Assembly: GCA_001770815.1 (NCBI GenBank)
Contig: MESD01000028.1
Location: 1 to 35,588, forward strand
Reading direction: 5' to 3'
Length of the DNA: 35,588 nucleotides
Source: Burkholderiales bacterium RIFCSPHIGHO2_12_FULL_69_20
GTDB taxonomy: Bacteria; Pseudomonadota; Gammaproteobacteria; Burkholderiales; Burkholderiaceae_C
In this document: piece by piece, positions 1 to 8,034 of the stretch
Layout of the letters: each line of letters starts with the position of its first letter
Position numbering within the stretch: position 1 is the first letter of the stretch
The notes under the pieces: model-generated
Databases searched by the model: none
What the model was told of the DNA's origin: nothing
The model's input: the letters and a program-made list of their open reading frames with translations, nothing else
Made by a program: the position numbers and the translations under genes

Positions 1-1979
1 CCGCTGCCGCCATCGCCGCCGCCCGAGGCCAGTTGCAGCGCCGTGGTGTCGAAGACCAGCTCGCCACTGGCCTGCGCGGCACTGCGGTTGCTCAGCGTCA
101 CGGCCAGTGTCTGGCCCACGCGGGCCTCGCCCGAGGTGGACATCAGCACGCTGGGCGGGCTGGCGCCGGCCGCAGCGGTGTCGGCCGCGGCGGCCTCGGC
201 CGCGCGCGGTGGCCGGCCTGTGCGGGCACCGCGGGTGGCGGCCACCGCAGCGCTGGCGCCGGGCTGCAGCCGCAACGAGACGGCGCCCGGCTGGCTGTCG
301 GTGCCCGAGGCGATGGTGGCGTCGGCGCTGGCCAGCGGCTGCAGGCGGCGCACGATGTGCGGCGTGATCAGCATCACCACCTCGGTCTTGTTGCGGGTGT
401 CGCTCTGCACGCCGAACAGCTTGCCCAGCAGGGGTGCCCGCGACAGCCCCGGCACGCCCACCGCGCGCTGGCGGTCCTCGTCGTTGATCAGGCCGGCCAG
501 CACCTGGGTCTCGCCGTCCTTCAGGCGCAGGGCGGTGGTGGTGCTGCGGGTGCCCACCTGGTAGGCCAGCGATCCGGCCGGGCCGCTCACTTCACGCAGC
601 AGGTTGCTCACCTCCAGCGCCACCTTGATGGTGACGTCGCCGTCGAGCTGCACCGTGGGCTCCACGTCCAGCTTGAGGCCCACGTCGAGGTAGCTGACCG
701 AGGTGGAGACGCCCACGTTGGCGGTGGAGGTGGTGGTGAACACCGGCAGCTTCTCGCCGATCTGCACCTTGGCCTTCTCGCGGTTGCGCACGCGGATGGT
801 GGGGTTGGCCAGCAGGTTGGTGCTGCCGGCGTCGCCACGCAGCGTGGCGGCCAGCGCCGGGTTGGCGATGCTGGCGCGAAAGTTGGCGCGCGCGCCCAGC
901 TCGACCGCGCCGCTCACGCCGGTCAGGCCGTACTGCACGCTGGTGGGCCAGCTCAGGCCCAGTTCGTCGAGCCGGTTGGAGGCCACCTCCATCACCTCGA
1001 CGGCCAGCATCACCTCGGGCTCGGGCAGGTCCAGCGTGGCCACCAGCCGCTCGACCTGGCGCACCACCTCGGGCGTGTCGCGCACCACCAGCAGGTTCAG
1101 CCGCTCGTCGGCATGCAGGTCGCGGGTCTTGGCCATGGTGCGCACCAAAGTCAGCACCTGCTTGGCATCGGCGTTGGCCAGGTACAGGGTGCGGGTGACC
1201 AGCTCCTGGTGCTCACGCTGCTTGGCCACGGTGTTGGGGAACACCAGCACCGTGCTGTCGTTGAGCAGCTTGCGGTCCAGCTGCTGGGTGGCCAGGATCA
1301 CGCGCAGCGCTTCGTCCAGCGTCACGCCGCGCAGGAAGACGGTGACCTTGGCCTCGCCACGCACGTCCTTGTCGAAGACGAAGTTCACCCCGGTGCTGCG
1401 CGCCAGCGACTCGAACACCTGGCGCAGCGTGGCCTCGCGAAACTCCAGCGCCACCGGCTTCTGCCAGGCCGCGGCCAGCGCGGCAGGCAGAGGTGCTGGC
1501 TCCGCGGGGCGGGCGCGTCGGGCTGCGTCCGCGGCATCGGCGGCAGCGCGCTGCGCCACCTGGCGTTGCTGGTGGCCGCGGGCCTCGTCCAGCTGGCGGG
1601 TCAGGCTGGCCAGCCGCGGCTGCGCCGGCGCCAGCGCCTGCACCCGTTCGACCAGGCGACCGGCCTCGTCGAGCCGGCCGGCGGCCAGCGCCATGTCGGC
1701 ACGCGACAGCGCCTGCACCACCACGCGGTCGCGCTGGCGGCTGTGGGCGGTGCGCAGCGCCGCGTCGTCGCGGCCGTCGCGCAGCGCGTCGTCCAGCCGC
1801 GCATAGGCCTCCTCGTAGCGACCGCTGCGCGACAGCTGCTCGGCCTGGTCGATCACCGGCGTGGCACAGCCCGCCAGGGCGCCCAGCAGGGCCGCGGCCA
1901 GCGCCCAGCGCCGGCCTGGGCGGCTGGCGCCGGGCGCTGGCTGCGGGCGGGGTAAGGTCGACATCGGGACAAGAAACAT
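1..1979 (-). CDS. gspD: Secretin (GspD/PilQ family) lipoprotein, partial at the window edge
   Basis: Outer-membrane secretin channel of a type II secretion or type IV pilus-like machine. The frame runs off the left edge, so the C-terminus is missing. Residues 26-38 form a lipoprotein signal (LAGC, Cys38 the predicted lipidated residue). A TPR-like stretch with YEEAYARLDDAL follows. An STN/N0-type segment (VALEFREATLRQVFESLA) and N1-type repeats (TRTLYLANADAKQVL) precede the secretin core, recognised by AVEVMEVASNRLDELGLSW, the LLANPTIRVRNREKAKVQIG segment and VPGLSRAPLLGKLFG. After the core, a segment starting at SVLMSTSGEARVGQTLAV resembles the cohesin-like domain found at the end of some GspD proteins. 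The start ATG at 1979 lacks a clear ribosome binding site; a second in-frame ATG lies at 1964. It is last in an eight-gene minus-strand cluster, 61 bp after the pilP-like gene. Family assignment is firm; whether it serves secretion or pili is not settled by sequence. Confidence 0.93.
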   Translation of the reverse strand, partial: MFLVPMSTLPRPQPAPGASRPGRRWALAAALLGALAGCATPVIDQAEQLSRSGRYEEAYARLDDALRDGRDDAALRTAHSRQRDRVVVQALSRADMALAAGRLDEAGRLVERVQALAPAQPRLASLTRQLDEARGHQQRQVAQRAAADAADAARRARPAEPAPLPAALAAAWQKPVALEFREATLRQVFESLARSTGVNFVFDKDVRGEAKVTVFLRGVTLDEALRVILATQQLDRKLLNDSTVLVFPNTVAKQREHQELVTRTLYLANADAKQVLTLVRTMAKTRDLHADERLNLLVVRDTPEVVRQVERLVATLDLPEPEVMLAVEVMEVASNRLDELGLSWPTSVQYGLTGVSGAVELGARANFRASIANPALAATLRGDAGSTNLLANPTIRVRNREKAKVQIGEKLPVFTTTSTANVGVSTSVSYLDVGLKLDVEPTVQLDGDVTIKVALEVSNLLREVSGPAGSLAYQVGTRSTTTALRLKDGETQVLAGLINDEDRQRAVGVPGLSRAPLLGKLFGVQSDTRNKTEVVMLITPHIVRRLQPLASADATIASGTDSQPGAVSLRLQPGASAAVAATRGARTGRPPRAAEAAAADTAAAGASPPSVLMSTSGEARVGQTLAVTLSNRSAAQASGELVFDTTALQLASGGGDGGS

Positions 1980-2040
1980 GGGGGACGGGAGCCGGTCAGG
2001 GTGCAAGGCGGTGGGTGCGGCGGGCATGACGACCGGCCGA

Positions 2041-2613
2041 TCAGGGGTCGGTGGCGCGCGGCGCACCGAGCACGTCCACCGGGGTGCCGCTGGGCTGGTG
2101 GATGGCCTGCAGCGTGCCGTCGGTGCTGCGCGCCAGGCGCCATTGGCCGTCGATCAGCGCGCCCAGAGGCACGCCGATGCTGCGCCGCGCGCTGGCCAGC
2201 AGCAGCTTCGGCGTGATGCCATCGTCGAGCTGGCCTATCCATTGGTAGGCGAACTCGGCTGCCGCCGCCGCAGCCGAGGCGGCGGGCGGCGCAGCGGCCG
2301 CAGCACCACCGCGCGCGCCCAAGGCGGTTGAGCGCAGCGGGGCCGCCGCGGGGCCCTGCCAGGCGGCCAGCGCGGCGGGGGGCGGCGGCGGCCAGTCGGC
2401 TGCGCGGGTGGGCAGGCTGGGCAATGCTGGCGCCCCGACGGGCGCGGCCATCGGCGCGGTGGGCGCCGGGGGGGACGCCGCGGTGGTGCGGATGGCGTGC
2501 ATGGCCTGCGGCGCGGTGGCCGGCACCAGCCCGTCGTCGTCCGTCGGCCACAGGGCCATCAACCCCGTGGCAACCACGCTGGCGGCCAGCGTCAGGGTCA
2601 GGGCCGGCCTCAT
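2041..2613 (-). CDS. PilP/GspC-like inner-membrane protein (tentative)
   Basis: A 190-residue protein. One N-terminal membrane segment lies at about residues 3-22 (LTLTLAASVVATGLMALW). A long Ala/Pro-rich, probably disordered linker follows (about residues 35-110). The C-terminal part of about 75 residues (FAYQWIGQLDDGITPKLLLA, then GALIDGQWRLARSTDGTLQA) could form the small beta domain seen in PilP, the periplasmic link between inner-membrane PilN/PilO and the secretin. The start ATG overlaps the stop of the preceding gene (ATGA at 2613-2610), so the two are probably translationally coupled. Identification rests on position (after the pilO-like gene, before the secretin) and architecture; I see no decisive motif. 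GspC is the alternative. Confidence 0.6.
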   Translation of the reverse strand: MRPALTLTLAASVVATGLMALWPTDDDGLVPATAPQAMHAIRTTAASPPAPTAPMAAPVGAPALPSLPTRAADWPPPPPAALAAWQGPAAAPLRSTALGARGGAAAAAPPAASAAAAAAEFAYQWIGQLDDGITPKLLLASARRSIGVPLGALIDGQWRLARSTDGTLQAIHQPSGTPVDVLGAPRATDP

Positions 2614-3206
2614 CGTGGCCCCGGCCGATCTTCGGCATCGACCACCGTGCCGGTGGCGGCCTGCTGCAGCCATGACCAGCGCAGTTCGGCCGACAACGCC
2701 TGGGCGCCCGGCTGGCTGCGGCCCAGGCGCAGGTGATCGAGCAGCAAGGCGTCGTCCTGCTGCAGGGCGTCGGCCACGAACCGGCGCAATGCCGCGTACG
2801 AGCCGCGCGCCGCCAGGCTGAGCGGCAGGCGCTGAATGGCCAGCGCGGCGGGCCCGCTGCCGATCGCCTGCGGCGGGCCCTGGCGCACGCTGTCGAGGGT
2901 GATGGCATGCTGCTGCGCCAGTGCCAGCAGCGCGGCGATGCGCTGCGGCCCCAGATCCGCAGGCGGCAATGCCCGCAGCAGGCGCTGATCGGCGCTGGGG
3001 GCGGCAGGCAGCGGCGCGGGCCGGTCGGATGCGCGGGCCATGCGCTGCAGCGTGTGCTCGGCGGCTGCGCGCTCGGCCTGCCAGCGCGGTACCAGCCCGG
3101 CCAGCAGCAGCCCGGCCAGCAGCAGGGCGGCAGTGCCCACCAGCGCCGGTCCGTGCGGTGCCCAGGCCGGCGCACCCAACGGCGGCCAGGCGCGTGCGCG
3201 GCTCAT
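2610..3206 (-). CDS. PilO/GspM-like inner-membrane assembly protein
   Basis: A 198-residue bitopic protein. A hydrophobic segment at about residues 21-41 (LVGTAALLLAGLLLAGLVP) is followed by a short helical stretch rich in Arg, Ala and Gln, then a periplasmic domain with alternating helix and strand, as in the ferredoxin-like fold of PilO and GspM. The stretch IAALLALAQQHAITLDSVRQ and the later YAALRRFVADALQQ match the usual helix positions of that fold. Such proteins pair with the PilN/GspL partner encoded just upstream and carry the inner-membrane platform to the secretin. It is coupled at both ends by ATGA overlaps (3206-3203 and 2613-2610). Assignment depends on topology, length and gene order rather than on a signature motif. 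Confidence 0.65.
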   Translation of the reverse strand: MSRARAWPPLGAPAWAPHGPALVGTAALLLAGLLLAGLVPRWQAERAAAEHTLQRMARASDRPAPLPAAPSADQRLLRALPPADLGPQRIAALLALAQQHAITLDSVRQGPPQAIGSGPAALAIQRLPLSLAARGSYAALRRFVADALQQDDALLLDHLRLGRSQPGAQALSAELRWSWLQQAATGTVVDAEDRPGPR

Positions 3207-3892
3207 CGGCCGGCCCCGGCACGGGGTGCCACCCGGGGCGTTTCAGGCCCGGTGCCGGCCGCTGTGGCCAGACGCGCCACGATCTCGAAGCGCTGGCCTT
3301 CGGGCAAACGCGCGATGCTGGCCAGCACCACGTCGTGCCACAGCGCGGCGCCCTGGTGCTGCTGTTGACGCAAGGCCTGCGCGGCGGCCTGGGCCGTGGC
3401 GGCATCGTCCGCCTGGCCGCTGAGCCTGAGCATGCTGCTCTCGGTGAGTTCCATGCCCAGCCAGCGCAGCGATTCGGCCGGCGGGGTGGCGATCTCGGCG
3501 GCGGCCCACACCGCGGGCCAGGGCCGGGCCAGGCGTTGCAGCCAGCGCTGCGCCTCGGCCGCGCGGTCGGCGGCCGGCCCCGGGCGGGCGCTCGTCGGCA
3601 CCACCGGCATCACCGGCGCAGCGGCGCGGGCGGCACGGCGCCCTGCGTCGTCCAGCCGCACCAGGGCCTGCGTTCGATCGAGCCAGGCCTCACGCGCCTC
3701 CAGGCCCGCGGCGCCCAGCACCAGCAGGCCGGTGGCCAGCCAGGCCCACGCCAGCGCACCCGGGCGCGCCACCGGCTGCAGGAAGTCGGGCTGCGGCAGC
3801 TGCGGGCGCAGCGCGGCCCACCCGGCGCCACGCGGGGCTGCATCGGCAGGGCGCGCGCCCGCCTGCGGGCGCGCCAGGGCGCCGGCGGTCAT
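3203..3892 (-). CDS. PilN / GspL C-terminal-like inner-membrane protein
   Basis: A 229-residue bitopic protein with a cytoplasmic Pro/Arg-rich N-terminus, one membrane segment at about residues 45-64 (ALAWAWLATGLLVLGAAGL), and a periplasmic region with a helical linker. The C-terminal half (RWLGMELTESSMLRLSGQA, then AALWHDVVLASIARL) has the strand-helix pattern of the PilN/GspL periplasmic domain, and LRLSGQADDAATAQAAAQAL is typical of PilN-type proteins. The start chosen is the ATG at 3892, overlapping the stop of the preceding gene (ATGA, 3892-3889); an upstream in-frame ATG at 4063 would overlap that gene by 175 bases and is unlikely. With the neighbouring pilM-like and pilO-like genes it would form the inner-membrane platform of the secretion or pilus machine. 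Confidence 0.65.
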   Translation of the reverse strand: MTAGALARPQAGARPADAAPRGAGWAALRPQLPQPDFLQPVARPGALAWAWLATGLLVLGAAGLEAREAWLDRTQALVRLDDAGRRAARAAAPVMPVVPTSARPGPAADRAAEAQRWLQRLARPWPAVWAAAEIATPPAESLRWLGMELTESSMLRLSGQADDAATAQAAAQALRQQQHQGAALWHDVVLASIARLPEGQRFEIVARLATAAGTGPETPRVAPRAGAGR

Positions 3893-4719
3893 GCCGCCGG
3901 CGCCCGTGCCGCATCGGCCGGGCTGCACCACAGCGCGGCCGGGGCCTCGCCGGCCAGCGAGCCCAGCAGCGTGATGCCGGGCGGCGCGCCGGCCCGGGTG
4001 CTGTCGAAGTCGATGGCTTGGTCGTGGTCGTGGTCGCTCAGGCCATGCCCCAGGGCGCAGCACAACAGCCCGGCCGCCGGCACCGGCAGCGCCGCCAGCG
4101 TGGCCTGCGGCAGCCGGCGCTGCTGCAGGTTGCTCAGGCGCCCGCGCGACAGGTCGATCTGCGTGACCAGCGCGCCGTCGGCCACCAGCACCCGCGCGGC
4201 ATCACCGTGCGCCAGCCGCGGCACCTGCTGCATCGCCAGCGCCAGTGCCAGGCTCCACCAGGGGCGCACCGTGCGCAGCGCCACGCCCGAACCGCGCGCG
4301 ATGGACTGCAGGTGGGGCAGGGTCAGCGCGTGCAGCGCGCTCACCCCGCGCCGGCCGGCCGCATGCCAGGCCGCCAGTGGCCATTGCGCGGCGGCGTCGC
4401 CGTGGTAGTGCAGCAGCAGGCTGCGGGCATGGGCCAGGCGGGCGGTGTCGTCGGCCAGCGGTTGTTGGGCATCGAGCAGCAACTCGTGCAGCAGCCAGGC
4501 CGACAGGATCAGGCTGCAGCCCGTGCCGGGGTGGGCCTGGCACCAGGCCTCGAAGCCGGCATGCGGGCGCGGCGCCGGTGGCCGGTGGGTTGGCGCTGAC
4601 CAGGGCCGCCAGCCCGGCATCGGGCCGAAATCCCACAGGCCCAGCGGGCCCAGCCAGAGCGCATGCGTCGGTGCCAGGCGGTTGGCCCAGGCCGGTCGGT
4701 CAATGAGGGCCAACGACAC
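3889..4719 (-). CDS. PilM / GspL cytoplasmic-domain-like protein (divergent)
   Basis: A 276-residue protein without a signal peptide or obvious membrane helix, lying between the assembly ATPase gene and the pilN-like gene. This is where PilM, or the actin-like cytoplasmic half of GspL, is found. Compatible features are the N-terminal stretch ALWLGPLGLWDFGP and a central VLVADGALVTQIDLSRGRLS, which could be a strand pair of the actin-like fold. The nucleotide-binding motifs of PilM are not recognisable, so it is divergent or only analogous. The start is a GTG at 4719, giving a 20-base overlap with the end of gspE. Unusual features are Trp and His richness (for example a DHDHD stretch near residue 230). 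Function is inferred mostly from position. Confidence 0.5.
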   Translation of the reverse strand: MSLALIDRPAWANRLAPTHALWLGPLGLWDFGPMPGWRPWSAPTHRPPAPRPHAGFEAWCQAHPGTGCSLILSAWLLHELLLDAQQPLADDTARLAHARSLLLHYHGDAAAQWPLAAWHAAGRRGVSALHALTLPHLQSIARGSGVALRTVRPWWSLALALAMQQVPRLAHGDAARVLVADGALVTQIDLSRGRLSNLQQRRLPQATLAALPVPAAGLLCCALGHGLSDHDHDQAIDFDSTRAGAPPGITLLGSLAGEAPAALWCSPADAARAPAA

Positions 4720-6262
4720 GTTCGATCTCCTCGAGGGTGGTGGTCCCGGCGCGCACCGCCGCCAGCGCGGCGGCTTGCAGGGGCTGCATGCCGCGTGAAC
4801 GCGCGGCGAGCTTGATGTCCGACAGCGGCGCGCGGGCGACGATCAGGTCGCGCAGCGCATCGTCCAGCCGCAACAGCTCGGCCACGGCCTGCCGGCCGCG
4901 GTAGCCGCTGCCATGGCACAACGTGCAACCGGCGCCACGCCGCAGCCGCAGCGGTGCGCCGCTGCCGTCATCGAGCAGCGCACGCTCGGCCGGGCCGGGC
5001 TGCAGCGGCTGGGCGCAGGCCTCGCACACCTGGCGCAGCAGCCGCTGGGCCAGCACCGCGTTGAGGGCCGAGACCACGTTGTACAGATCCAGCCCCATGT
5101 GCATGAAGCGGCCGATCACGTCGAACGCGCTGTTGGCATGCACGGTGCTGAACACCAGGTGGCCGGTGAGCGCGGCCTGCACCGCGATCTGCGCGGTCTC
5201 GGTGTCGCGGATCTCGCCCACCATCACCCGGTCGGGGTCGTGGCGCAGGATCGAACGCAGACCGCGTGCAAAGCCCAGCCCCTTCTTGTCGTTGACGGGG
5301 ATCTGCACCACGCCGGCCAGCTGGTATTCGACCGGGTCTTCGATGGTGATGATCTTCTCGCGGCCGGTGTGGGCTTCGGTGATGGCGGCGTACAGCGTGG
5401 TGGTCTTGCCGCTGCCGGTGGGCCCGGTGACCAGCAGCATGCCGTGCGGCGCGCGCGCCAGCGTGGCAATCGCCTGGCGCAGCGCCGGCGCAAAGCCCAG
5501 CGCGGCCAGCGTGAGCGGCCCGCCGCCCTGTGCCAGCGCGCTGCGGTCGAGCACCCGGATCACCGCGTCCTCGCCGAACACGCTGGGCATGATCGACAGG
5601 CGGAAGTCGATCTCGCGGCCCAGCACGCGCAGCTTGAAGCGGCCGTCCTGCGGCAGGCGGCGCTCGCCGATGTCGAGCTCGGCCATCACCTTCAGCCGCG
5701 ACACCATCTGCTCGGCCAGTGCCACGCCGTCGATGCGGCGCATCGGCTGCATCACGCCGTCCAGCCGCAGGCGCACCTCGGCGCCTAGAGGCTGCGTCTC
5801 GATGTGGATGTCGCTGGCCCCGTCCTTGAGCGCGTCGAACAGCACCGCGTCCAGCAGGCGCACGGCCGGGCTGGTCTCGGCGGTCAGGCCGGCCAGTGTC
5901 AGCTCGGGGGTGGTGGCGTCGCCGGCGCCCGCGGGCAGTGCATCGTCGGCGCCGCCCAGGGCGTCCAGCGCGCGGCCACTCTGCTCGCCCTGCTGCAGCC
6001 CGGCGTCCAGCGTGGCGCTGTCGCAGTGCCACCAGCGCACCGGTGCCGCCAGCCGGGCCTCGGCCAGCTGCAGCAGCAGCAGGTCGGGCGCGCGGTCGGC
6101 CATCAGGCAGACGCTGCCGTCGGCGTCACGCCGCAGCAGCGCGCGGTGGCGCCGGGCCAGCGCCTGGGGCCAGCGGGCCGAGTCCTGCGGGGCCGGTTCG
6201 TGCGGCGCCGGTGCGTTCAGCGCCGCTGTATTCAGCGCGCGCAGCGCGTCCGGCGCGTTCAC
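4700..6262 (-). CDS. gspE: Type II secretion / pilus assembly ATPase GspE
   Basis: Hexameric cytoplasmic ATPase that drives pseudopilus or pilus assembly. The 520-residue product has the full core: DGASDIHIETQPLGAEVRLR (N2 domain), Walker A GPTGSGKT at residues 280-287, the Asp box IITIEDPVEYQL, the Walker B region VMVGEIRDTETA and the His box LTGHLVFSTVHAN. A zinc-binding tetracysteine follows, with CEAC and then CTLC about 30 residues later, as in GspE and PilB. The N-terminal 110 residues are reduced and only weakly like the usual N1E domain. The start is a GTG at 6262 that overlaps the gspF stop (GTGA); many ORF callers would extend the frame much further upstream across gspF, which is wrong. 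It belongs to the eight-gene cluster with gspG and gspF upstream. Confidence 0.95.
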   Translation of the reverse strand: MNAPDALRALNTAALNAPAPHEPAPQDSARWPQALARRHRALLRRDADGSVCLMADRAPDLLLLQLAEARLAAPVRWWHCDSATLDAGLQQGEQSGRALDALGGADDALPAGAGDATTPELTLAGLTAETSPAVRLLDAVLFDALKDGASDIHIETQPLGAEVRLRLDGVMQPMRRIDGVALAEQMVSRLKVMAELDIGERRLPQDGRFKLRVLGREIDFRLSIMPSVFGEDAVIRVLDRSALAQGGGPLTLAALGFAPALRQAIATLARAPHGMLLVTGPTGSGKTTTLYAAITEAHTGREKIITIEDPVEYQLAGVVQIPVNDKKGLGFARGLRSILRHDPDRVMVGEIRDTETAQIAVQAALTGHLVFSTVHANSAFDVIGRFMHMGLDLYNVVSALNAVLAQRLLRQVCEACAQPLQPGPAERALLDDGSGAPLRLRRGAGCTLCHGSGYRGRQAVAELLRLDDALRDLIVARAPLSDIKLAARSRGMQPLQAAALAAVRAGTTTLEEIERVVGPH

Positions 6263-7482
6263 TGCACCTGCTCCATCAGCGTGAAGATCGGCAGGTACAT
6301 CAGCACCACGATGCCGCCGATGACCACGCCCATCACCAGCATCAGCACCGGGTTGACCAAGCGGGTGACCAGGTCGGACAGGCGCGCGATCTGGTCGTCG
6401 TGGAAGGCGGCGGCGCGCGCCAGCATGCCGCTGACCTCGCCGCTCTGTTCGCCCACGCGCAACATGCGCCAGGCCACCGGCGTGGCCAGCCCTTCGGCCT
6501 GCAGGCACAGCGACAGCCGCTGCCCGCTGCGCACACCGTGCAGCACCTGCTGCAGCGCGGGCCGCAGGTGCGCCGGCAGCACCGGTGTGACCAGTGGCAG
6601 CGCCGCTGCCACCGGCACGCCGGCGGACAGCGTGAGGCTGAGGGCGCGGTACAGCCGCGCCAGGGCCACCAGGCGCAGGTGCGGGCCCAGCGCCGGGCTG
6701 CGCCACAGCAGCGCCAGGCCGGCCTGTCGGGCGGCGGGCAACCGCGCGCCCATCACCAGCGCCAGCGGCAGGGCCGCAGCCAGCGTCAGCGCGGCCACCG
6801 GATGCGCCGCCGCCAGCACACCCAGGTCGATCAGCCAGCGCGAGGCCAGTGGCAGGTCGCGGCCCAGGCTGTCGAACACGCCGGCAAAACGTGGCAGCAC
6901 GTACAGCAGCAGGAACATCACCACCGCGCCGCCGGCGGTCAGCAGCATCAGCGGATAGACCAGTGCGGCGCGCAGCCGGCTGGCCAGCGCACCGCTCCAG
7001 GCCAGGTAGGCGGCATGGTCGCGCAGCGTGGTGGCGAGCTGGCCGTTGCGCTCGCTGGCGGCCACCAGCGCGATGAACAGCGCATCGAACGCCTGCGGCG
7101 CGCAGCCCAGCGCCGCCGAAATGGCCTGGCCTTCCTGCAGCCCGTCCATCACCGCGTCCAGCGGGCTGCCGGCCGGGCTGGCGCCGTCCTTCTCGCGCAG
7201 GGTCTGCAGTGCTTCGAGCAGCGGGATGCCCGCCTGCAGCAGCACCGCCAGCTCCTGGCTGAACAGGCGCAGGTCGAAGGTGGTGCCGCGGCGCCATGCC
7301 GCTCGTCTGGCGGGTTGGGTGGCCAGCGCCTGCACCGACAGCAGGTTGCCCGCGGCGATGCCCAACGCGGGCCCCACCGCCTGGGCATGCGCGGCCCGCA
7401 CCCGCGCCTGGCGCACCTGGGCAGGCATGCCGGGGCCGGCCGGCTCCACCCACTGGGCCAGAAACTGTTGCACCGTGCTCAC
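6259..7482 (-). CDS. gspF: Inner-membrane platform protein GspF
   Basis: Polytopic platform protein on which the GspE ATPase acts. The 407-residue product has the two repeated T2SSF domains. The first is recognised by FSQELAVLLQAGIPLLEAL and SALASRLRAALVYPLMLL; the second by LARLYRALSLTLSAGVPVAA and by the C-terminal hydrophobic LVNPVLMLVMGVVIGGIVV with LPIFTLMEQVQ at the end. Three membrane segments are visible at about residues 170-195, 215-240 and 375-398. The start is the GTG at 7482, which overlaps the gspG stop (GTGA); a TTG one codon earlier is possible. Its stop overlaps the gspE start in the same way. Confidence 0.94.
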   Translation of the reverse strand: MSTVQQFLAQWVEPAGPGMPAQVRQARVRAAHAQAVGPALGIAAGNLLSVQALATQPARRAAWRRGTTFDLRLFSQELAVLLQAGIPLLEALQTLREKDGASPAGSPLDAVMDGLQEGQAISAALGCAPQAFDALFIALVAASERNGQLATTLRDHAAYLAWSGALASRLRAALVYPLMLLTAGGAVVMFLLLYVLPRFAGVFDSLGRDLPLASRWLIDLGVLAAAHPVAALTLAAALPLALVMGARLPAARQAGLALLWRSPALGPHLRLVALARLYRALSLTLSAGVPVAAALPLVTPVLPAHLRPALQQVLHGVRSGQRLSLCLQAEGLATPVAWRMLRVGEQSGEVSGMLARAAAFHDDQIARLSDLVTRLVNPVLMLVMGVVIGGIVVLMYLPIFTLMEQVQ

Positions 7483-8009
7483 CAACTCGTCAGGTCGGCG
7501 TTGTCGCCGTCGCCGCCGGGCTGGCCGTCGCGGCCCCAGGACAGCAGGTCGTACTCGCCATGCTGGCCGGGCATGGTGTAGGCATACGGCCGGCCCCAGG
7601 GATCACCCGGCACGGCCTTGGCCAGGTAGGGGCCGCTCCAGCGCGGCTCGTCGACGGGCCGGGCCACCAGTGCGGCCAGGCCTTGCTCGGTGCTGGGGTA
7701 GCGGCCGGTGTCGATGCGGTATTGGTCGAGCGCCTTCTGCAGCGCGTCAATCTGTGCGCGGGTGACCTTGGTCTCCGATTTGCCGATCTGCGCGAACAGC
7801 TTCGGGCCCACGTAGCCGGCCAGCAGGCCGATGATCACCATCACCACCAGCAGCTCCAGCAGGGTGAAACCACGCCGGCGGCACGGCGATGCAACAGCAG
7901 AAGGGCGGGGCAGAGAGGACACGGCGGCAACCAGGACAGCGAAGCGGCTCAGACTACCGACCGCCTGTGACGCGATCGTGATGTTTCGCCCCTTCTGGTT
8001 GCCGACCAT
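7479..8009 (-). CDS. gspG: Major pseudopilin GspG
   Basis: Main subunit of the type II secretion pseudopilus. The prepilin signal is clear: CRRRG followed by FTLLELLVVMVIIGLLAGYV, with cleavage expected between Gly47 and Phe48 and Glu at position 5 of the mature protein. The C-terminal domain has the T2SSG signatures ALDQYRIDTGRYPSTEQGL, WSGPYLAKAVPGDPWGRPY and the calcium-loop region DLLSWGRDGQPGGDGDNADL, with SW at the end. The ATG at 8009 gives a 47-residue leader, long for this family, and that ATG sits inside a 22-bp palindrome. A GTG at 7922 would give an 18-residue leader but also lacks a clear ribosome binding site. First gene of the cluster, convergent overlap with none, stop overlapping gspF. 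Confidence 0.93.
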   Translation of the reverse strand: MVGNQKGRNITIASQAVGSLSRFAVLVAAVSSLPRPSAVASPCRRRGFTLLELLVVMVIIGLLAGYVGPKLFAQIGKSETKVTRAQIDALQKALDQYRIDTGRYPSTEQGLAALVARPVDEPRWSGPYLAKAVPGDPWGRPYAYTMPGQHGEYDLLSWGRDGQPGGDGDNADLTSW

Positions 8010-8027
8010 GAGCCGAACGGCTCATGG
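8006..8027. terminator. 22-bp palindrome downstream of zntB
   Basis: A perfect inverted repeat with 10-bp arms (CCATGAGCCG and CGGCTCATGG) around a central AA. It begins 7 bp after the zntB stop and overlaps the most upstream possible start of gspG. It could terminate zntB transcripts, although no T-run follows, or be a protein binding site at the head of the secretion cluster. Confidence 0.5.
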
Positions 8028-8034
8028 CTGCGGT

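Noticed and set aside
33..1955. Long open frame antisense to the secretin gene (640 codons)
   Set aside because: High GC keeps antisense frames open. The translation is low-complexity Gly/His/Gln/Arg, while the minus strand encodes a clear secretin.
6263..7453. Upstream extension of the gspE frame to about 917 codons
   Set aside because: It lies over gspF in another frame. The GTG at 6262 overlapping the gspF stop is the natural start.
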